This document shows, one piece after another, positions 52,967-62,472 of a DNA stretch of 64,000 nucleotides. A program made the position numbers and the translations under genes. Position 1 is the first letter of the stretch. Each line of letters opens with the position of its first letter. The notes beneath the pieces are model-generated. The model made no database searches. It saw only the letters and a program-made list of their open reading frames with translations, and was not told the origin of the DNA. The DNA comes from Emticicia sp051209875 (lineage in GTDB: Bacteria > Bacteroidota > Bacteroidia > Cytophagales > Spirosomataceae), in NCBI RefSeq assembly GCF_051209875.1, contig NZ_JBNTQY010000001.1:5270001-5334000 (forward strand). Direction: 5' to 3'.

Positions 52967-54634
52967 TTACTTTCCAGCCTCTTTCGCCCATGTATCACGC
53001 AAACCAACGGTGCGATTAAACACCAATTTTTCGGGAGTAGAATCTTGGTCTAAGCAATAATACCCTTTTCTTAAAAACTGATAAGGTGTTGATAATGAAG
53101 CAGTTGCTAAACTTGGCTCTACAAAAGCTGTAATGGTTTGTAAAGAATCTTGGTTAATATATTCTTTAAAATCACCATCTTCACGACTTGGGTCTTCTAC
53201 CTTGAAAAGTCGGTCGTATAGTCTGATTTCTGCCTCTATTGCTTGAGCAGCAGATACCCAATGAATCGTTCCTTTTACTGGAATCCCCGAAGTATCTTGT
53301 CCACTTTTCGAGTTTTCGATATAAGAACAATGAAGTTCTATCACTTCCCCAGCAGCATTTTTTATCACTTCATCACAACGAACAATGTAGGCACTTTTCA
53401 ATCGAACCATTAAACCTGGAGCAAGACGGAAATATTTTTTCGATGGATTTTCCATGAAATCATCTTTCTCAATCCAAATCTCACGGCTAAACGGCATTAT
53501 CCTTGTGCCGCTATCATGGTCTTCTGGGTTATTTTCGGTTGTTAGTTCTTCCACTTTTCCTTCTGGATAATTTGTAATGATTACCTTTAAAGGGTCAAGA
53601 ACTGCCATTACGCGTGTAGCTATTTTATTAAGATGCTCACGAACACAAAATTCCAGTAAACTTACATCTATCAAATTGTCACGTTTTGCCACACCAATTC
53701 TTTCACAAAACTCACGAATCGCTTCAGGAGTATAGCCTCTTCTACGCATTCCGGAAATTGTTGGCATTCGTGGGTCGTCCCAACCTGTCACATAGTTATC
53801 ATTTACCAATTGCAACAATTTTCGCTTACTCGTAATCGCATAAGAGAGGCTTAAACGTGCAAATTCGTATTGTTTTGAAGGGAAAATTTCTAAATTTTCG
53901 ATGCACCAATCATATAATTCACGGTGAGGAACAAACTCTAAAGTACAGATTGAGTGCGTAATTTCTTCAATGGAATCAGACTGACCATGTGCGAAATCGT
54001 ACATTGGATAAATACACCATTTATCACCAGTACGATGATGGGTAGCGAACTTGATACGATAAATAACAGGATCACGCATCAACATATTGGTTGATGCCAT
54101 ATCAATTTTTGCTCGAAGCACTCGTGTACCTTCGGCAAATTCGCCATTTTTCATACGCTCAAACAATTCAGCATTTTCTTCAATGCTTCTGCTTCGATAT
54201 GAACTATTCATTCCAGGCATTGTTGGCGTGCCTTTCATGGCTGCCATCTCTTCCGAAGTGCTGTCGTCCACATAAGCCAAACCTTTATTTATGAGCTTTT
54301 TAGCAAACTCATAAAGATTGTCAAAGTAGTCAGAAGCATATAATTCTTCTGCCCAATCGAAGCCTAACCATTTCACATCAGCCTTGATTGATTCTACATA
54401 TTCGGTTTCTTCGGTGACAGGATTGGTGTCATCAAAGCGTAGGTTGGTTTTTCCACCATATTTCTGGGCAACACCAAAATTCAAACAGATAGATTTAGCA
54501 TGACCAATATGCAAATATCCGTTAGGTTCGGGTGGGAAACGAGTCAAAACTCGGCCATTATTTTTGCCTGTTGCGAGGTCATCTTCGATGATTTGTTCAA
54601 TAAAATTTAGTGACTTTTCCGATGCTTCTGCCAT
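52967..54634 (-). CDS. glnS: Glutamine-tRNA ligase
   Basis: 555 aa class I synthetase. RFPPEPNGYLHIGHAKSICL is the HIGH motif, YAITSKRKLLQLV the KMSKS-equivalent, and FDDTNPVTEETEYVESI the conserved ATP/amino-acid-side motif. The C-terminal beta-barrel anticodon-binding half is present, with full length for the bacterial enzyme. It charges tRNA-Gln directly. Own terminator downstream; divergent from the BadF-type kinase. Confidence 0.96.
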   Translation of the reverse strand: MAEASEKSLNFIEQIIEDDLATGKNNGRVLTRFPPEPNGYLHIGHAKSICLNFGVAQKYGGKTNLRFDDTNPVTEETEYVESIKADVKWLGFDWAEELYASDYFDNLYEFAKKLINKGLAYVDDSTSEEMAAMKGTPTMPGMNSSYRSRSIEENAELFERMKNGEFAEGTRVLRAKIDMASTNMLMRDPVIYRIKFATHHRTGDKWCIYPMYDFAHGQSDSIEEITHSICTLEFVPHRELYDWCIENLEIFPSKQYEFARLSLSYAITSKRKLLQLVNDNYVTGWDDPRMPTISGMRRRGYTPEAIREFCERIGVAKRDNLIDVSLLEFCVREHLNKIATRVMAVLDPLKVIITNYPEGKVEELTTENNPEDHDSGTRIMPFSREIWIEKDDFMENPSKKYFRLAPGLMVRLKSAYIVRCDEVIKNAAGEVIELHCSYIENSKSGQDTSGIPVKGTIHWVSAAQAIEAEIRLYDRLFKVEDPSREDGDFKEYINQDSLQTITAFVEPSLATASLSTPYQFLRKGYYCLDQDSTPEKLVFNRTVGLRDTWAKEAGK

Positions 54635-54899
54635 GATTCCGTGAGTGGTAATGTTGCTTGTGTTGCGAATTTAAACATTTTTTAAGTTTAAAGGTTTCTT
54701 GTTTTTAGATAATAGCTTATTTTATTGAATTCGTGAAATAAAATATTGAAATTATTATGTTTTAATTTATCTCTAACACAAGTATTTAACTTGTTAGCCT
54801 AAAAATTGTTTTTATTGTTCTTGATTGACGAACAGATTGGAAACCTGTGCTACATTTCGGATATTTACGCCCAAATCATCAAAGCAAACATCTTTTTAC

Positions 54900-55739
54900 A
54901 TGATTCTTATCGCAGATAGTGGCTCGACCAAAACCGATTGGCGGATTTTAGACCAAAACGTAGTGGTTGGACAAACCCAAACCGTAGGCTTTAATCCTTA
55001 CTACCAAGATGCTGATTCGATAGCTAACGAACTATCAATCAATCTTTTGCCTATTTGCCAAGGCGAAATAAATCAAGTGTTTTATTACGGAACTGGGGTA
55101 ACAAATGATGAAAAAGCAGGTGTTATCAAAGATGCGATTTTAAAAGTTTTTCCAACTTGCTCGCAAATTGAAGCATATAGCGATGTGGTGGGTGCTGCAC
55201 GAGCAGCTTGTGGACGAAGTGCTGGCATTGCTTGTATTTTAGGAACGGGTTCAAATTCTATCTATTTTGACGGACAAAAAACTGGCTTTCAAGTGCCACC
55301 TTTAGGATTTTGGTTGGGTGATGAAGGAAGTGGTGGACATTTGGGTAAAAACCTGATTTTAAGTTATTTACACAAAGAAATGCCCCTTGAAATTCGAACA
55401 AAATTTGAAGAAAAATATGGCATAATGGATAGACTAACGGTTCTTGAAAATGCCTACCATAAACCTTTTCCAAATCGGTATTTTGCCTCTTTTTCAAAAT
55501 TTTTATTTGATAATCTTGATCATGTTTTTTGTCATGATTTAGTAGAACGATGTTTTCTTGAGTTTTTTGAAAAATACATTTTGAAATATCCCATGTGCCA
55601 TGAAGTAAATATAAACTTTGTTGGTTCTGTTGCTTTTTATTACAAAAAATTATTAACAAAAATAGCTGATAGTCAAGGAGTTCGTATTGGGAAAATTTTA
55701 GAAACGCCCATTGCAGGATTAGTCGATTATCATATTTAA
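54900..55739 (+). CDS. BadF/BadG/BcrA/BcrD-family ATPase (N-acetylglucosamine kinase-like)
   Basis: 279 aa from the ATG at 54900; the open frame runs 25 codons further upstream from a TTG but the family starts with the phosphate-1 loop, here ADSGSTKTDW at residues 4-13. CILGTGSNS and GDEGSGGHLGK are the phosphate-2 and adenosine motifs of the ASKHA fold. Small members like this phosphorylate amino sugars, so a role in cell-wall amino-sugar recycling is plausible. 22 nt upstream of truC, same strand. Confidence 0.83.
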   Translation: MILIADSGSTKTDWRILDQNVVVGQTQTVGFNPYYQDADSIANELSINLLPICQGEINQVFYYGTGVTNDEKAGVIKDAILKVFPTCSQIEAYSDVVGAARAACGRSAGIACILGTGSNSIYFDGQKTGFQVPPLGFWLGDEGSGGHLGKNLILSYLHKEMPLEIRTKFEEKYGIMDRLTVLENAYHKPFPNRYFASFSKFLFDNLDHVFCHDLVERCFLEFFEKYILKYPMCHEVNINFVGSVAFYYKKLLTKIADSQGVRIGKILETPIAGLVDYHI

Positions 55740-55761
55740 AATCTCATTCGTTGACGCTTTC

Positions 55762-56466
55762 ATGCAAAATATAATACTCCCCATTCTGTACCAAGACGAT
55801 CATTTGGTTGCCATTAATAAACCACATAATTTATTAGTTCATCGCTCATCAATAGCCGCCGACGAAAGTGTTTTTGCCTTACAATTGCTTCGTGACCAAC
55901 TGAATTGTTGGGTAAGTCCTTGCCATCGAATTGATAGAAAAACTTCTGGGGTACTACTTTTTGCTCTTTCGACAGAAGCTGATAAAGAGATAAAAAAACA
56001 GTTTGAAAATCATTCTGTTCGGAAAAAATATTTGGCTTTGGTAAGAGGTTATTTACCCGAATCGGGTACAGCCGACCGACCACTGGAAAAAGAAAAAGGT
56101 GGCTTTCAAGATGCCATTACACATTTTCGTTGTTTACAACAAGTCGAATTAGATATTGAAGTAAGTCGATACCCCAAATCAAGGTATTCATTGGCAGAAA
56201 TTACACCAGAAACGGGCAGAATGCACCAAATTAGAAGACATTTTGCTCAATTACGTCATTATTTAATTGGAGATAAAACCTACGGAGAATGTAAGCACAA
56301 TAAAATGTTTGAGCAAAAATTTGGATTAAATACCATGCTTTTACATGCAAGTGAGTTGAGTTTTATTCATCCAATTACTGGAGAAAATATGTATATCAAA
56401 GCTCCAATGAATGAGGAATTTAGAAGAATTTTAAACGAAATCGGTATGAGTACACAAGGATTGTAG
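55762..56466 (+). CDS. truC: tRNA pseudouridine(65) synthase TruC-like
   Basis: 234 aa RluA-family enzyme. CHRIDRKTSGVLLFAL carries the catalytic Asp; VAINKPHNLLVHRS and GRMHQIRRHFAQL are the second and third family motifs. Compact size and the LLVHRS string match TruC, which modifies U65 of tRNA. Probably co-transcribed with the kinase upstream (22-nt gap). Its TAG stop lies inside a long inverted repeat. Confidence 0.82.
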   Translation: MQNIILPILYQDDHLVAINKPHNLLVHRSSIAADESVFALQLLRDQLNCWVSPCHRIDRKTSGVLLFALSTEADKEIKKQFENHSVRKKYLALVRGYLPESGTADRPLEKEKGGFQDAITHFRCLQQVELDIEVSRYPKSRYSLAEITPETGRMHQIRRHFAQLRHYLIGDKTYGECKHNKMFEQKFGLNTMLLHASELSFIHPITGENMYIKAPMNEEFRRILNEIGMSTQGL

Positions 56467-56527
56467 AACGGAGTTCCTACTCCGTTTTTTATGCTGTGTA
56501 ACAACGGAGTAGGAACTCCGTTCTACA
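56462..56527. repeat. 25-bp inverted repeat with nested hairpins
   Basis: 25-bp perfect arms at 56462-56486 and 56503-56527, beginning TGTAGAACGGAG; each arm itself contains the hairpin ACGGAGT-TCCT-ACTCCGT (or its complement). It overlaps the truC stop and lies before the convergent HhH gene, so it may double as a terminator. ACGGAGTTCCTACTCCGT-type elements recur in Bacteroidota genomes. Confidence 0.8.
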
Positions 56528-56529
56528 GT

Positions 56530-58602
56530 TTAAAACTGGTATTTTACCTGAACTTTTATATCCGTCTTGTGCGGAACACTTATCTCATCAGTACCACTTC
56601 CAATTGAGGAAACATTACTTAGTTGGGTACGAGCCCATCGAAACCATAAATCTATATTGCGGTTGATACCATAGCGAGCAATTACATAAGTACGAAACCC
56701 TTTACCGTAATATGCGGGTAAAGAAACAGCATAAAGCACGTCATTTTCATAAGTATAGATTCTTGAATCATAATCATCTGTGCTGAAATATGCCAATCGA
56801 CCTTTCAATTGCAAGCGTTTGATTGAACCTTCTATATCTTGCATAATCACATAACCTTTTGACTGTAAAGCATTTACATACTGAAACGTATTCATTTGCA
56901 CACGGGTTTGAGTTTTGAAAGTTCGATTGATAGCATATTCAAAATTTGCCAAAATGCTTTGCCTCTTTGTGTTTACGACCAAATCTGTAACGGTTGCATT
57001 ATTAGGCATATTTTTACCTTTATGCTCTTCATGATATTGAGTAAAAAACAACATTTTTTTGTTCGGCTGATAAGTCATTCTGAGTAAATAATCAAACCCA
57101 TCTGATGGAGCATCAACCAAATATCTTAGCCACGGAAATTTGAATCGGTCATAAAAAGCACTGAAAATTAAACCTTTTTTTGGTGTATATTTCAAGCCCC
57201 AATAAATACCTTTCTCATTGATGGTTCGGCTACTTTCACCTAAAGCATTGGCATAAAAACTATGAAAATTTTTATCATAATTTCTAATATTCACCGCCCA
57301 TTCTACTTGACGGCTGAGGGCAGCTACAAATCCGCCTATCACTCCTACCCCACCGCTGCTTGAGCGAGCCGCTTCGCCAAAGAAATTGAAGTTTTGCCAA
57401 GTATAAGTAAAGTTCGTACCGAGAACTAAGTTCTGTTTTCCCAAAAACTCAAATTTATTATATAAAACAGGGCTTCTCTGCATGATGGCATCAAATTGTG
57501 TATGGAGCATTGTTGCTCCAACTTGACCATTTTTTAGTCGAAAAGTAGCATTTAATCCAATATTTTGTTCTGAAATTTTATTTTTTCGAGCCAATTCTGT
57601 TTCTGTTCGGTGGTAACCACCTGTCAGAATCGAGCTGAAATAGTCTTCTTTTTCTCCATTGCCCTCATCAACACTTGCATCTCTTTTGGTGAAAGAATAA
57701 AAGCCTGTTAAGTCGATTTTACCTAATTGATGCGTCATAGCAGCACCTCTGAAATAGCCCCCTTCGAGCAAAGAACCATAAGGTCGAATACCCAAATTAC
57801 TACGTCGAGTAGTTGCGATTGCCTCGCTACCTTTTCCTAAAGAAAAACCTGCCGAACAAATCAATCCTTGTCCAAATTGCACTTGATAATCGCCCAAAAC
57901 TAAGTTTTTCAAATGTCCTTTGTTGCGTAATTGAACATGAAAAGTATAATAATCTAAATAGTTTTTCTCGCCTGCATCCTTTTCAACAATAAATCCAACT
58001 TGAAAGTCTTTTGGGTGACTCAAACGATAACGGGCATATAAGTGTTGAGGCGAACCTAAATATTTTCCATCTTCAAAACCTTTGGCTTTTTCTACAACTT
58101 GGTCGCTTCGTAGCACTAAATAATGTTCGGTGGCATTCGTTAAGCGATTTTTTAAGTCATTTGCAGAAAACTTATATTTTACTACCACAAAAGGTAAGAG
58201 CCGATTGATGGTCTCTAAATCTAAATTTGGAACAGCTTGAAGTTCATAAATACTTAGAAAATCGCCATTTTGCTGCCGATGTTCTATGATATTTTTTATT
58301 TGTATTTGAGAAAGCATATAAATCGAGGCTAAATCTTCTGCCGTTGCATTATTCAAATCTATTGGATTTTGGTATAATTGGTACAACGATTCGTAGAGGT
58401 CGTCGTAATTGATATTTTCCTGTTGAACAGGAAAAACTCGTTGAATAAATTCATCCAAGTTGATTTCTGGTCTTGTACGTGTTTGAGAGAAAGTAGAATA
58501 TATAGATAAACAATAGAACACAAGGCATAAAAAACTTTGTACGTAAAGAATTTTTAATGCCTTTTTTGAACATTTATTTACGACAAATAAATCTATCTTC
58601 AT
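56530..58602 (-). CDS. Exported helix-hairpin-helix / beta-barrel protein
   Basis: 690 aa. A signal peptide ends STFSQ near residue 40. Residues about 75-140 carry ComEA-like helix-hairpin-helix units (PIDLNNATAEDLASIYMLS, IIEHRQQNGDFLSIYELQAVPNLDLETINRLLPF). The remaining ~530 residues are amphipathic strands with aromatic girdles, ending in VQVKYQF with a terminal Phe, i.e. an outer-membrane barrel. HhH motifs usually bind DNA without sequence specificity. Function unknown. Confidence 0.78.
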   Translation of the reverse strand: MKIDLFVVNKCSKKALKILYVQSFLCLVFYCLSIYSTFSQTRTRPEINLDEFIQRVFPVQQENINYDDLYESLYQLYQNPIDLNNATAEDLASIYMLSQIQIKNIIEHRQQNGDFLSIYELQAVPNLDLETINRLLPFVVVKYKFSANDLKNRLTNATEHYLVLRSDQVVEKAKGFEDGKYLGSPQHLYARYRLSHPKDFQVGFIVEKDAGEKNYLDYYTFHVQLRNKGHLKNLVLGDYQVQFGQGLICSAGFSLGKGSEAIATTRRSNLGIRPYGSLLEGGYFRGAAMTHQLGKIDLTGFYSFTKRDASVDEGNGEKEDYFSSILTGGYHRTETELARKNKISEQNIGLNATFRLKNGQVGATMLHTQFDAIMQRSPVLYNKFEFLGKQNLVLGTNFTYTWQNFNFFGEAARSSSGGVGVIGGFVAALSRQVEWAVNIRNYDKNFHSFYANALGESSRTINEKGIYWGLKYTPKKGLIFSAFYDRFKFPWLRYLVDAPSDGFDYLLRMTYQPNKKMLFFTQYHEEHKGKNMPNNATVTDLVVNTKRQSILANFEYAINRTFKTQTRVQMNTFQYVNALQSKGYVIMQDIEGSIKRLQLKGRLAYFSTDDYDSRIYTYENDVLYAVSLPAYYGKGFRTYVIARYGINRNIDLWFRWARTQLSNVSSIGSGTDEISVPHKTDIKVQVKYQF

Positions 58603-58679
58603 AAAATCGTATTTTCATTGTGTTTCTTTATTTATAAAGATTGACTATAAAAACTTTATGAAGTCACTATTGGAAACAA

Positions 58680-58716
58680 AAAAAGGTTGAAAAGCTCATC
58701 ACTTTTCAACCTTTTT
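58680..58716 (-). terminator. Terminator after the RluA-family gene
   Basis: 15-bp perfect arms A5-GGTTGAAAAG / CTTTTCAACC-T5, loop 7 nt. Confidence 0.85.
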
Positions 58717-58730
58717 GATAATATTGTTGG

Positions 58731-59522
58731 CTATCGACTAAATTTATCTAACTGCTTCACCAACACATTAAAATCTTTTGGATAAGGTGCTTCAATCTTT
58801 ATCACCTCGTCATTTAATAAGCGAAAAGTAAGCGAATGAGCATGCAGAGCCACTCGTCTGATAAGTGGCAACTCTTCTGTCCCATTTTTGAGATTAAAGT
58901 TTTTGCTTTTGAGTTGTGAAAGCAAAATATCATCACCTCCATACATAGGGTCACATACAATTGGAGCTTTTAGGCATTGCAAATGCACTCTAATCTGGTG
59001 CATTCGTCCTGTAATAGGCATACATTCGACCAAAGTATAATGACGATAAACTTTCAGCGTATTAAAAATCGTCTCGGCAATTTTGCCTTTTTCTCGGTCA
59101 ATTCTTACGCCTGTGCCGTCTCTCAACTGAGCAATTGGTAAATAAACAGAAACACCTTCAAAACTATGTACACCATTGACCACCGCATGATAACGTTTTG
59201 TAACCTCACGGGCTTCAAATTGCATTGCTAAACTTCTGTAAGCTGCTGGATTTTTAGCGATGGCAAGCACACCCGAAGTTTCTTTGTCAAGGCGATGACA
59301 AAGTTGGGCATCATCAGAATATTCTTTAGCTAAACGTAAAATACTATAGTGTTTATCTTGCGTACGCTCATCAAGACTTGACAAGTAGGGAGGTTTATTG
59401 ATAAGAATATAGTCATCATTTTCAAAAATAATTAAATCTTTGAAATTTACGTTTTTAACTAAATTCTTTATTTTTGGGGTTTCTTGCTTATCGAAAATAT
59501 CAAAATCAAAATCGTATTCCAT
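58731..59522 (-). CDS. RluA-family rRNA/tRNA pseudouridine synthase
   Basis: 263 aa from the ATG at 59522. A TTG at 59546 would add 8 codons, but the -7 box TAACTTTG (59551-59544) overlaps it. CHRLDKETSGVLAIAK has the catalytic Asp; LINKPPYLSS and GRMHQIRVHLQ are the other family motifs. An acidic N-terminal extension precedes the catalytic domain, and no S4 domain is evident. Target uridine not determinable (RluC/RluD/TruC types are possible). Confidence 0.86.
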   Translation of the reverse strand: MEYDFDFDIFDKQETPKIKNLVKNVNFKDLIIFENDDYILINKPPYLSSLDERTQDKHYSILRLAKEYSDDAQLCHRLDKETSGVLAIAKNPAAYRSLAMQFEAREVTKRYHAVVNGVHSFEGVSVYLPIAQLRDGTGVRIDREKGKIAETIFNTLKVYRHYTLVECMPITGRMHQIRVHLQCLKAPIVCDPMYGGDDILLSQLKSKNFNLKNGTEELPLIRRVALHAHSLTFRLLNDEVIKIEAPYPKDFNVLVKQLDKFSR

Positions 59523-59601
59523 CTTATTTGGTGCTTTTTTCTGCAAAGTTAAGAAAGTATTTACGATTTACGCTTGACGATTGACAAGAATGGTCTGTTA
59601 A

Positions 59602-60663
59602 TCAACTATCTATGGCTTTTTCTAAGTCAAAACTTACCTTTTTTAACTTAAAACTAAACGTTGTTCCTTTATCAATTTTACTGGTTACTGTGATTTTAGA
59701 ATTATGAGCATTCAGAATGTGCTTCACGATGGCCAAGCCAAGCCCAGTGCCACCAGTATCACGAGAGCGGCTTTTATCTACTCGATAGAAACGCTCAAAA
59801 ATGCGAGACAAATGTTCTGGCGGAATTCCTGGGCCATCGTCTTCTATCGAAATATGAAAATGTTTTTTTTCTTCTTCAATCTCTACAATTATTTTTCCTT
59901 GCTCTCGTCCATATTTGATTCCATTATCAATCAAATTAGTCAAAACTTGTGTAATTCGCTGTTTATCAGCCATTACCAATGCTTTTTCTAAATCCTTTGG
60001 TTTGATTTTCAATGTTACTTTTCGACTATGAGCTTTATTTTCTAATTGTTCAAAAATCTCCTCTGTAATATGTTTAAGGTCTATTTCCTCAAAGTGCATC
60101 TTCAAATCGCCTTTTTCTACTTGCGAAAGCGTCACCAAATCACGTACCAAAGCATCAAGTCCATCAATACTTTTAGCAGCACGATTCAGAAATCTATCAA
60201 GTGTTTGGGGGTCCTCTTTTGCCCCATCAATAAGTGTATGAATAAAACCTTGGGCAGCAAAAATGGGTGTCTTTAATTCGTGCGAAACATCGGCCAAAAA
60301 TTCTCGCCGGAACTGCTCCATTTTTTTTAATTCTTCAATTTCGTTTTGTTTTTTTGTAACGTAGGTAGAAATTTCAGAATTTAGTTTTTTGATAGGGTTA
60401 ACACTTTTAATCAAAGATTTTCGTGAAATATCAAAATCACGAATTTTAAGTTTTTGAATGGTTTTATAAATTTGGTCAACCTCTCGAAAAACCAAAATAT
60501 CAATTGTGTAGAAAACAAAGAAAAAAGAAGCAAAAAAACAAGCTACCCCTACGACAAAAAGCATTGCGATTGTTACGTCTGGCACAAAACTAAGAAATGC
60601 CACCGAAACGAGCGTAATCAGAACGGCAAGAAAAAAAGCAATAATTCGAGGGCTAAAAGACAT
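59602..60663 (-). CDS. Sensor histidine kinase (PhoR-like)
   Basis: 353 aa. Two adjacent N-terminal membrane helices (about residues 6-53) with almost no periplasmic loop, a coiled linker, then DHp with FLADVSHELKTPIFAA (phospho-His) and a catalytic domain with N-box TNLIDNGIKYG, G1 DDGPGIP, F-box FERFYRV and G2 GGTGLGLAIVKH. The short periplasmic part suggests it senses a membrane or protein partner, as PhoR does. The response-regulator gene lies upstream on the same strand. Confidence 0.92.
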   Translation of the reverse strand: MSFSPRIIAFFLAVLITLVSVAFLSFVPDVTIAMLFVVGVACFFASFFFVFYTIDILVFREVDQIYKTIQKLKIRDFDISRKSLIKSVNPIKKLNSEISTYVTKKQNEIEELKKMEQFRREFLADVSHELKTPIFAAQGFIHTLIDGAKEDPQTLDRFLNRAAKSIDGLDALVRDLVTLSQVEKGDLKMHFEEIDLKHITEEIFEQLENKAHSRKVTLKIKPKDLEKALVMADKQRITQVLTNLIDNGIKYGREQGKIIVEIEEEKKHFHISIEDDGPGIPPEHLSRIFERFYRVDKSRSRDTGGTGLGLAIVKHILNAHNSKITVTSKIDKGTTFSFKLKKVSFDLEKAIDS

Positions 60664-60811
60664 TTTCTTAGTCGATTGTCAATGAATGACAGTCGATCGT
60701 TTAATTTTAGACCATAATCAAAAGACAACGGTCGATAGCTTAACAAAAGTAATTGATTATTAGGTATCAGCAAATAGTTTATTTCAAGACTATAGACGAT
60801 AAGTCTGTGGA

Positions 60812-61501
60812 TTAATTCTCGTCAGTAAACATATATCCCACCCCTTTGAGGGTCCTAATGAAGTTTTCGCCTACTTTCTCACGTACTTTACGTATATGTA
60901 CGTCTATCGTACGCTCAACTACATAAACATCAATTCCCCAAATTTTCTGTAAGATTTCATCACGACTAAATACTTTATTAGGGTGTTGAGCAAGAAAGAA
61001 AAGCAATTCAAATTCTTTTTTTGGCAAAACGATTAAAGTTCCATCGGGCTTGGTAACTGTATAATTTAAACGATTGATATTCAAACCTGCCACCTCCAAG
61101 TTTTCAGTTGGGTCGGTTTTTTGAGCTTCACGACGGAAAAACGCATTGATTCGGCTCATCAACGCACGAGGCTTAATCGGTTTGTTGAGATAATCATCAG
61201 CCCCAACTTCAAAGGCTGCGATTTCAGAATATTCTTCTGAACGAGCAGTAAGATAAAGTATGTAGGTACTTTTCAATTCTGGCATAGCACGAATCATTCG
61301 TCCAACTTCGATACCATCAAGGTGGGGCATCATAATGTCCAGAATCACTAAATCGGGTAAAAACTCCTTGGCAATTTCGATAGCTTTTTTGCCATCAGGG
61401 GCAGAAGCCACTTTATAACCTTCTTTTTCGAGGTTATAACTCAATAACTCCACAATATCGGCTTCGTCATCAACTACTAAAACACGGTGAGCAAGACTCA
61501 T
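60812..61501 (-). CDS. OmpR/PhoB-family response regulator
   Basis: 229 aa. Receiver domain: acidic pair in VVDDEADIVELL, phospho-Asp in LVILDIMMP, conserved Thr (YLTARS) and Lys (NKPIKP). The C-terminal winged helix (EFELLFFLAQHPNKVFSRDEILQKIWG, VERTIDVHIRKVREK) binds DNA. Partner of the kinase downstream (148-nt gap). -7 box TACCTTTG at 61534-61527 (minus). Confidence 0.93.
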   Translation of the reverse strand: MSLAHRVLVVDDEADIVELLSYNLEKEGYKVASAPDGKKAIEIAKEFLPDLVILDIMMPHLDGIEVGRMIRAMPELKSTYILYLTARSEEYSEIAAFEVGADDYLNKPIKPRALMSRINAFFRREAQKTDPTENLEVAGLNINRLNYTVTKPDGTLIVLPKKEFELLFFLAQHPNKVFSRDEILQKIWGIDVYVVERTIDVHIRKVREKVGENFIRTLKGVGYMFTDEN

Positions 61502-61624
61502 AAGTAGTAATTTGTTGTTTATGATGCAAAGGTAAGGTTAAAAAAACGTTAGGTATATTAAGCCAATGTTAAATCTTATTGAAAGGATAAGTTTGCGATT
61601 GTTTTTTATCTATAAATTAAGATT

Positions 61625-61657
61625 TTTGATAGAATCAGTGCTTATTTTCTATCTTTG
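61625..61657 (+). promoter_or_regulatory. Promoter for the lipocalin-like gene
   Basis: TTTG (61625-61628), 21-nt spacer, TATCTTTG (61650-61657); ATG 36 nt downstream. Confidence 0.65.
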
Positions 61658-61692
61658 TGTAAAGCAAAACTCAACATTCAACTGACCAAACA

Positions 61693-62397
61693 ATGAAAAC
61701 TACGATTTTATTTTTTCTTTTTATTTTAGGGCTTTCTATTCAAAGTATTGCTGGCACACTTCAAGGTGCATGGGAAATGTTGCCTGAAAATAATACTTCA
61801 AATGAGAGAGCTGTGATGATTGCTACACAAAATTACCTTTCTATTGCTGTTTTTGAGAAAAATGTATATATCCGAACTTATGGAGGCCTGTATGAAATCA
61901 ATAACAATGGTTTAACATTAACACTCGAATTTAATGACAAACATCCCGAAAGTGTTGGAACAAAAATTACCTATAAATATATCCGAAATGGCAACACTTT
62001 TTCAATAGAAAACCTGGCAAAAACAACATGGAAACGCATTGATACAGGTTTAGAAACATTAGCAGGAAATTGGCGAATAACAGCCCGAGAAGGGCAAGAT
62101 GGCAAAATGTATGAAATGGTGCGTGGAGCGAGAAAAACTTTAAAAATTTGTTCGGAAACAAGGTTTCAATGGATGGCCATAAACCCCGAAACCAAAGAAT
62201 TTACTGGAACAGGTGGCGGCACTTACACCTTGAAAGATGGGAAATATACCGAAACTATTGAGTTTTTTTCAAGAGATAATAACCGAGTTGGAGCTTCCTT
62301 AGGCTTTGATGCAAAAGTAGAAAACAACAAATGGCAACATTCTGGCAAAAGCTCAAAAGGCGATAAAGTCAATGAAATTTGGGTTAAAGAAAACTAA
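61693..62397 (+). CDS. Secreted two-domain lipocalin-like protein
   Basis: 234 aa with a signal peptide ending SIAG near residue 21. Two similar halves begin LQGAWEMLPEN and LAGNWRITAREG, each a small beta-barrel with the G-x-W motif of lipocalin-like folds. No enzyme motif. Probably binds a ligand in the periplasm or outside; function not recognised. Confidence 0.65.
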   Translation: MKTTILFFLFILGLSIQSIAGTLQGAWEMLPENNTSNERAVMIATQNYLSIAVFEKNVYIRTYGGLYEINNNGLTLTLEFNDKHPESVGTKITYKYIRNGNTFSIENLAKTTWKRIDTGLETLAGNWRITAREGQDGKMYEMVRGARKTLKICSETRFQWMAINPETKEFTGTGGGTYTLKDGKYTETIEFFSRDNNRVGASLGFDAKVENNKWQHSGKSSKGDKVNEIWVKEN

Positions 62398-62472
62398 AAG
62401 CCTCTATCTTTTAAAAAAAAATAAGAAGAAAGTTACCTAATTATTAATAGAAATTACTCTTAAATCATCTCC

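Noticed and set aside
52816..53007. 64-codon extension of the LolA-like gene
   Set aside because: It covers the glnS terminator and hides the signal peptide, which begins at 52815.
60664..60811. CGATTGTCA/TGACAGTCGATC repeats between the kinase and regulator genes
   Set aside because: Imperfect, short and degraded; may be a remnant of a dispersed repeat but I cannot define its ends.
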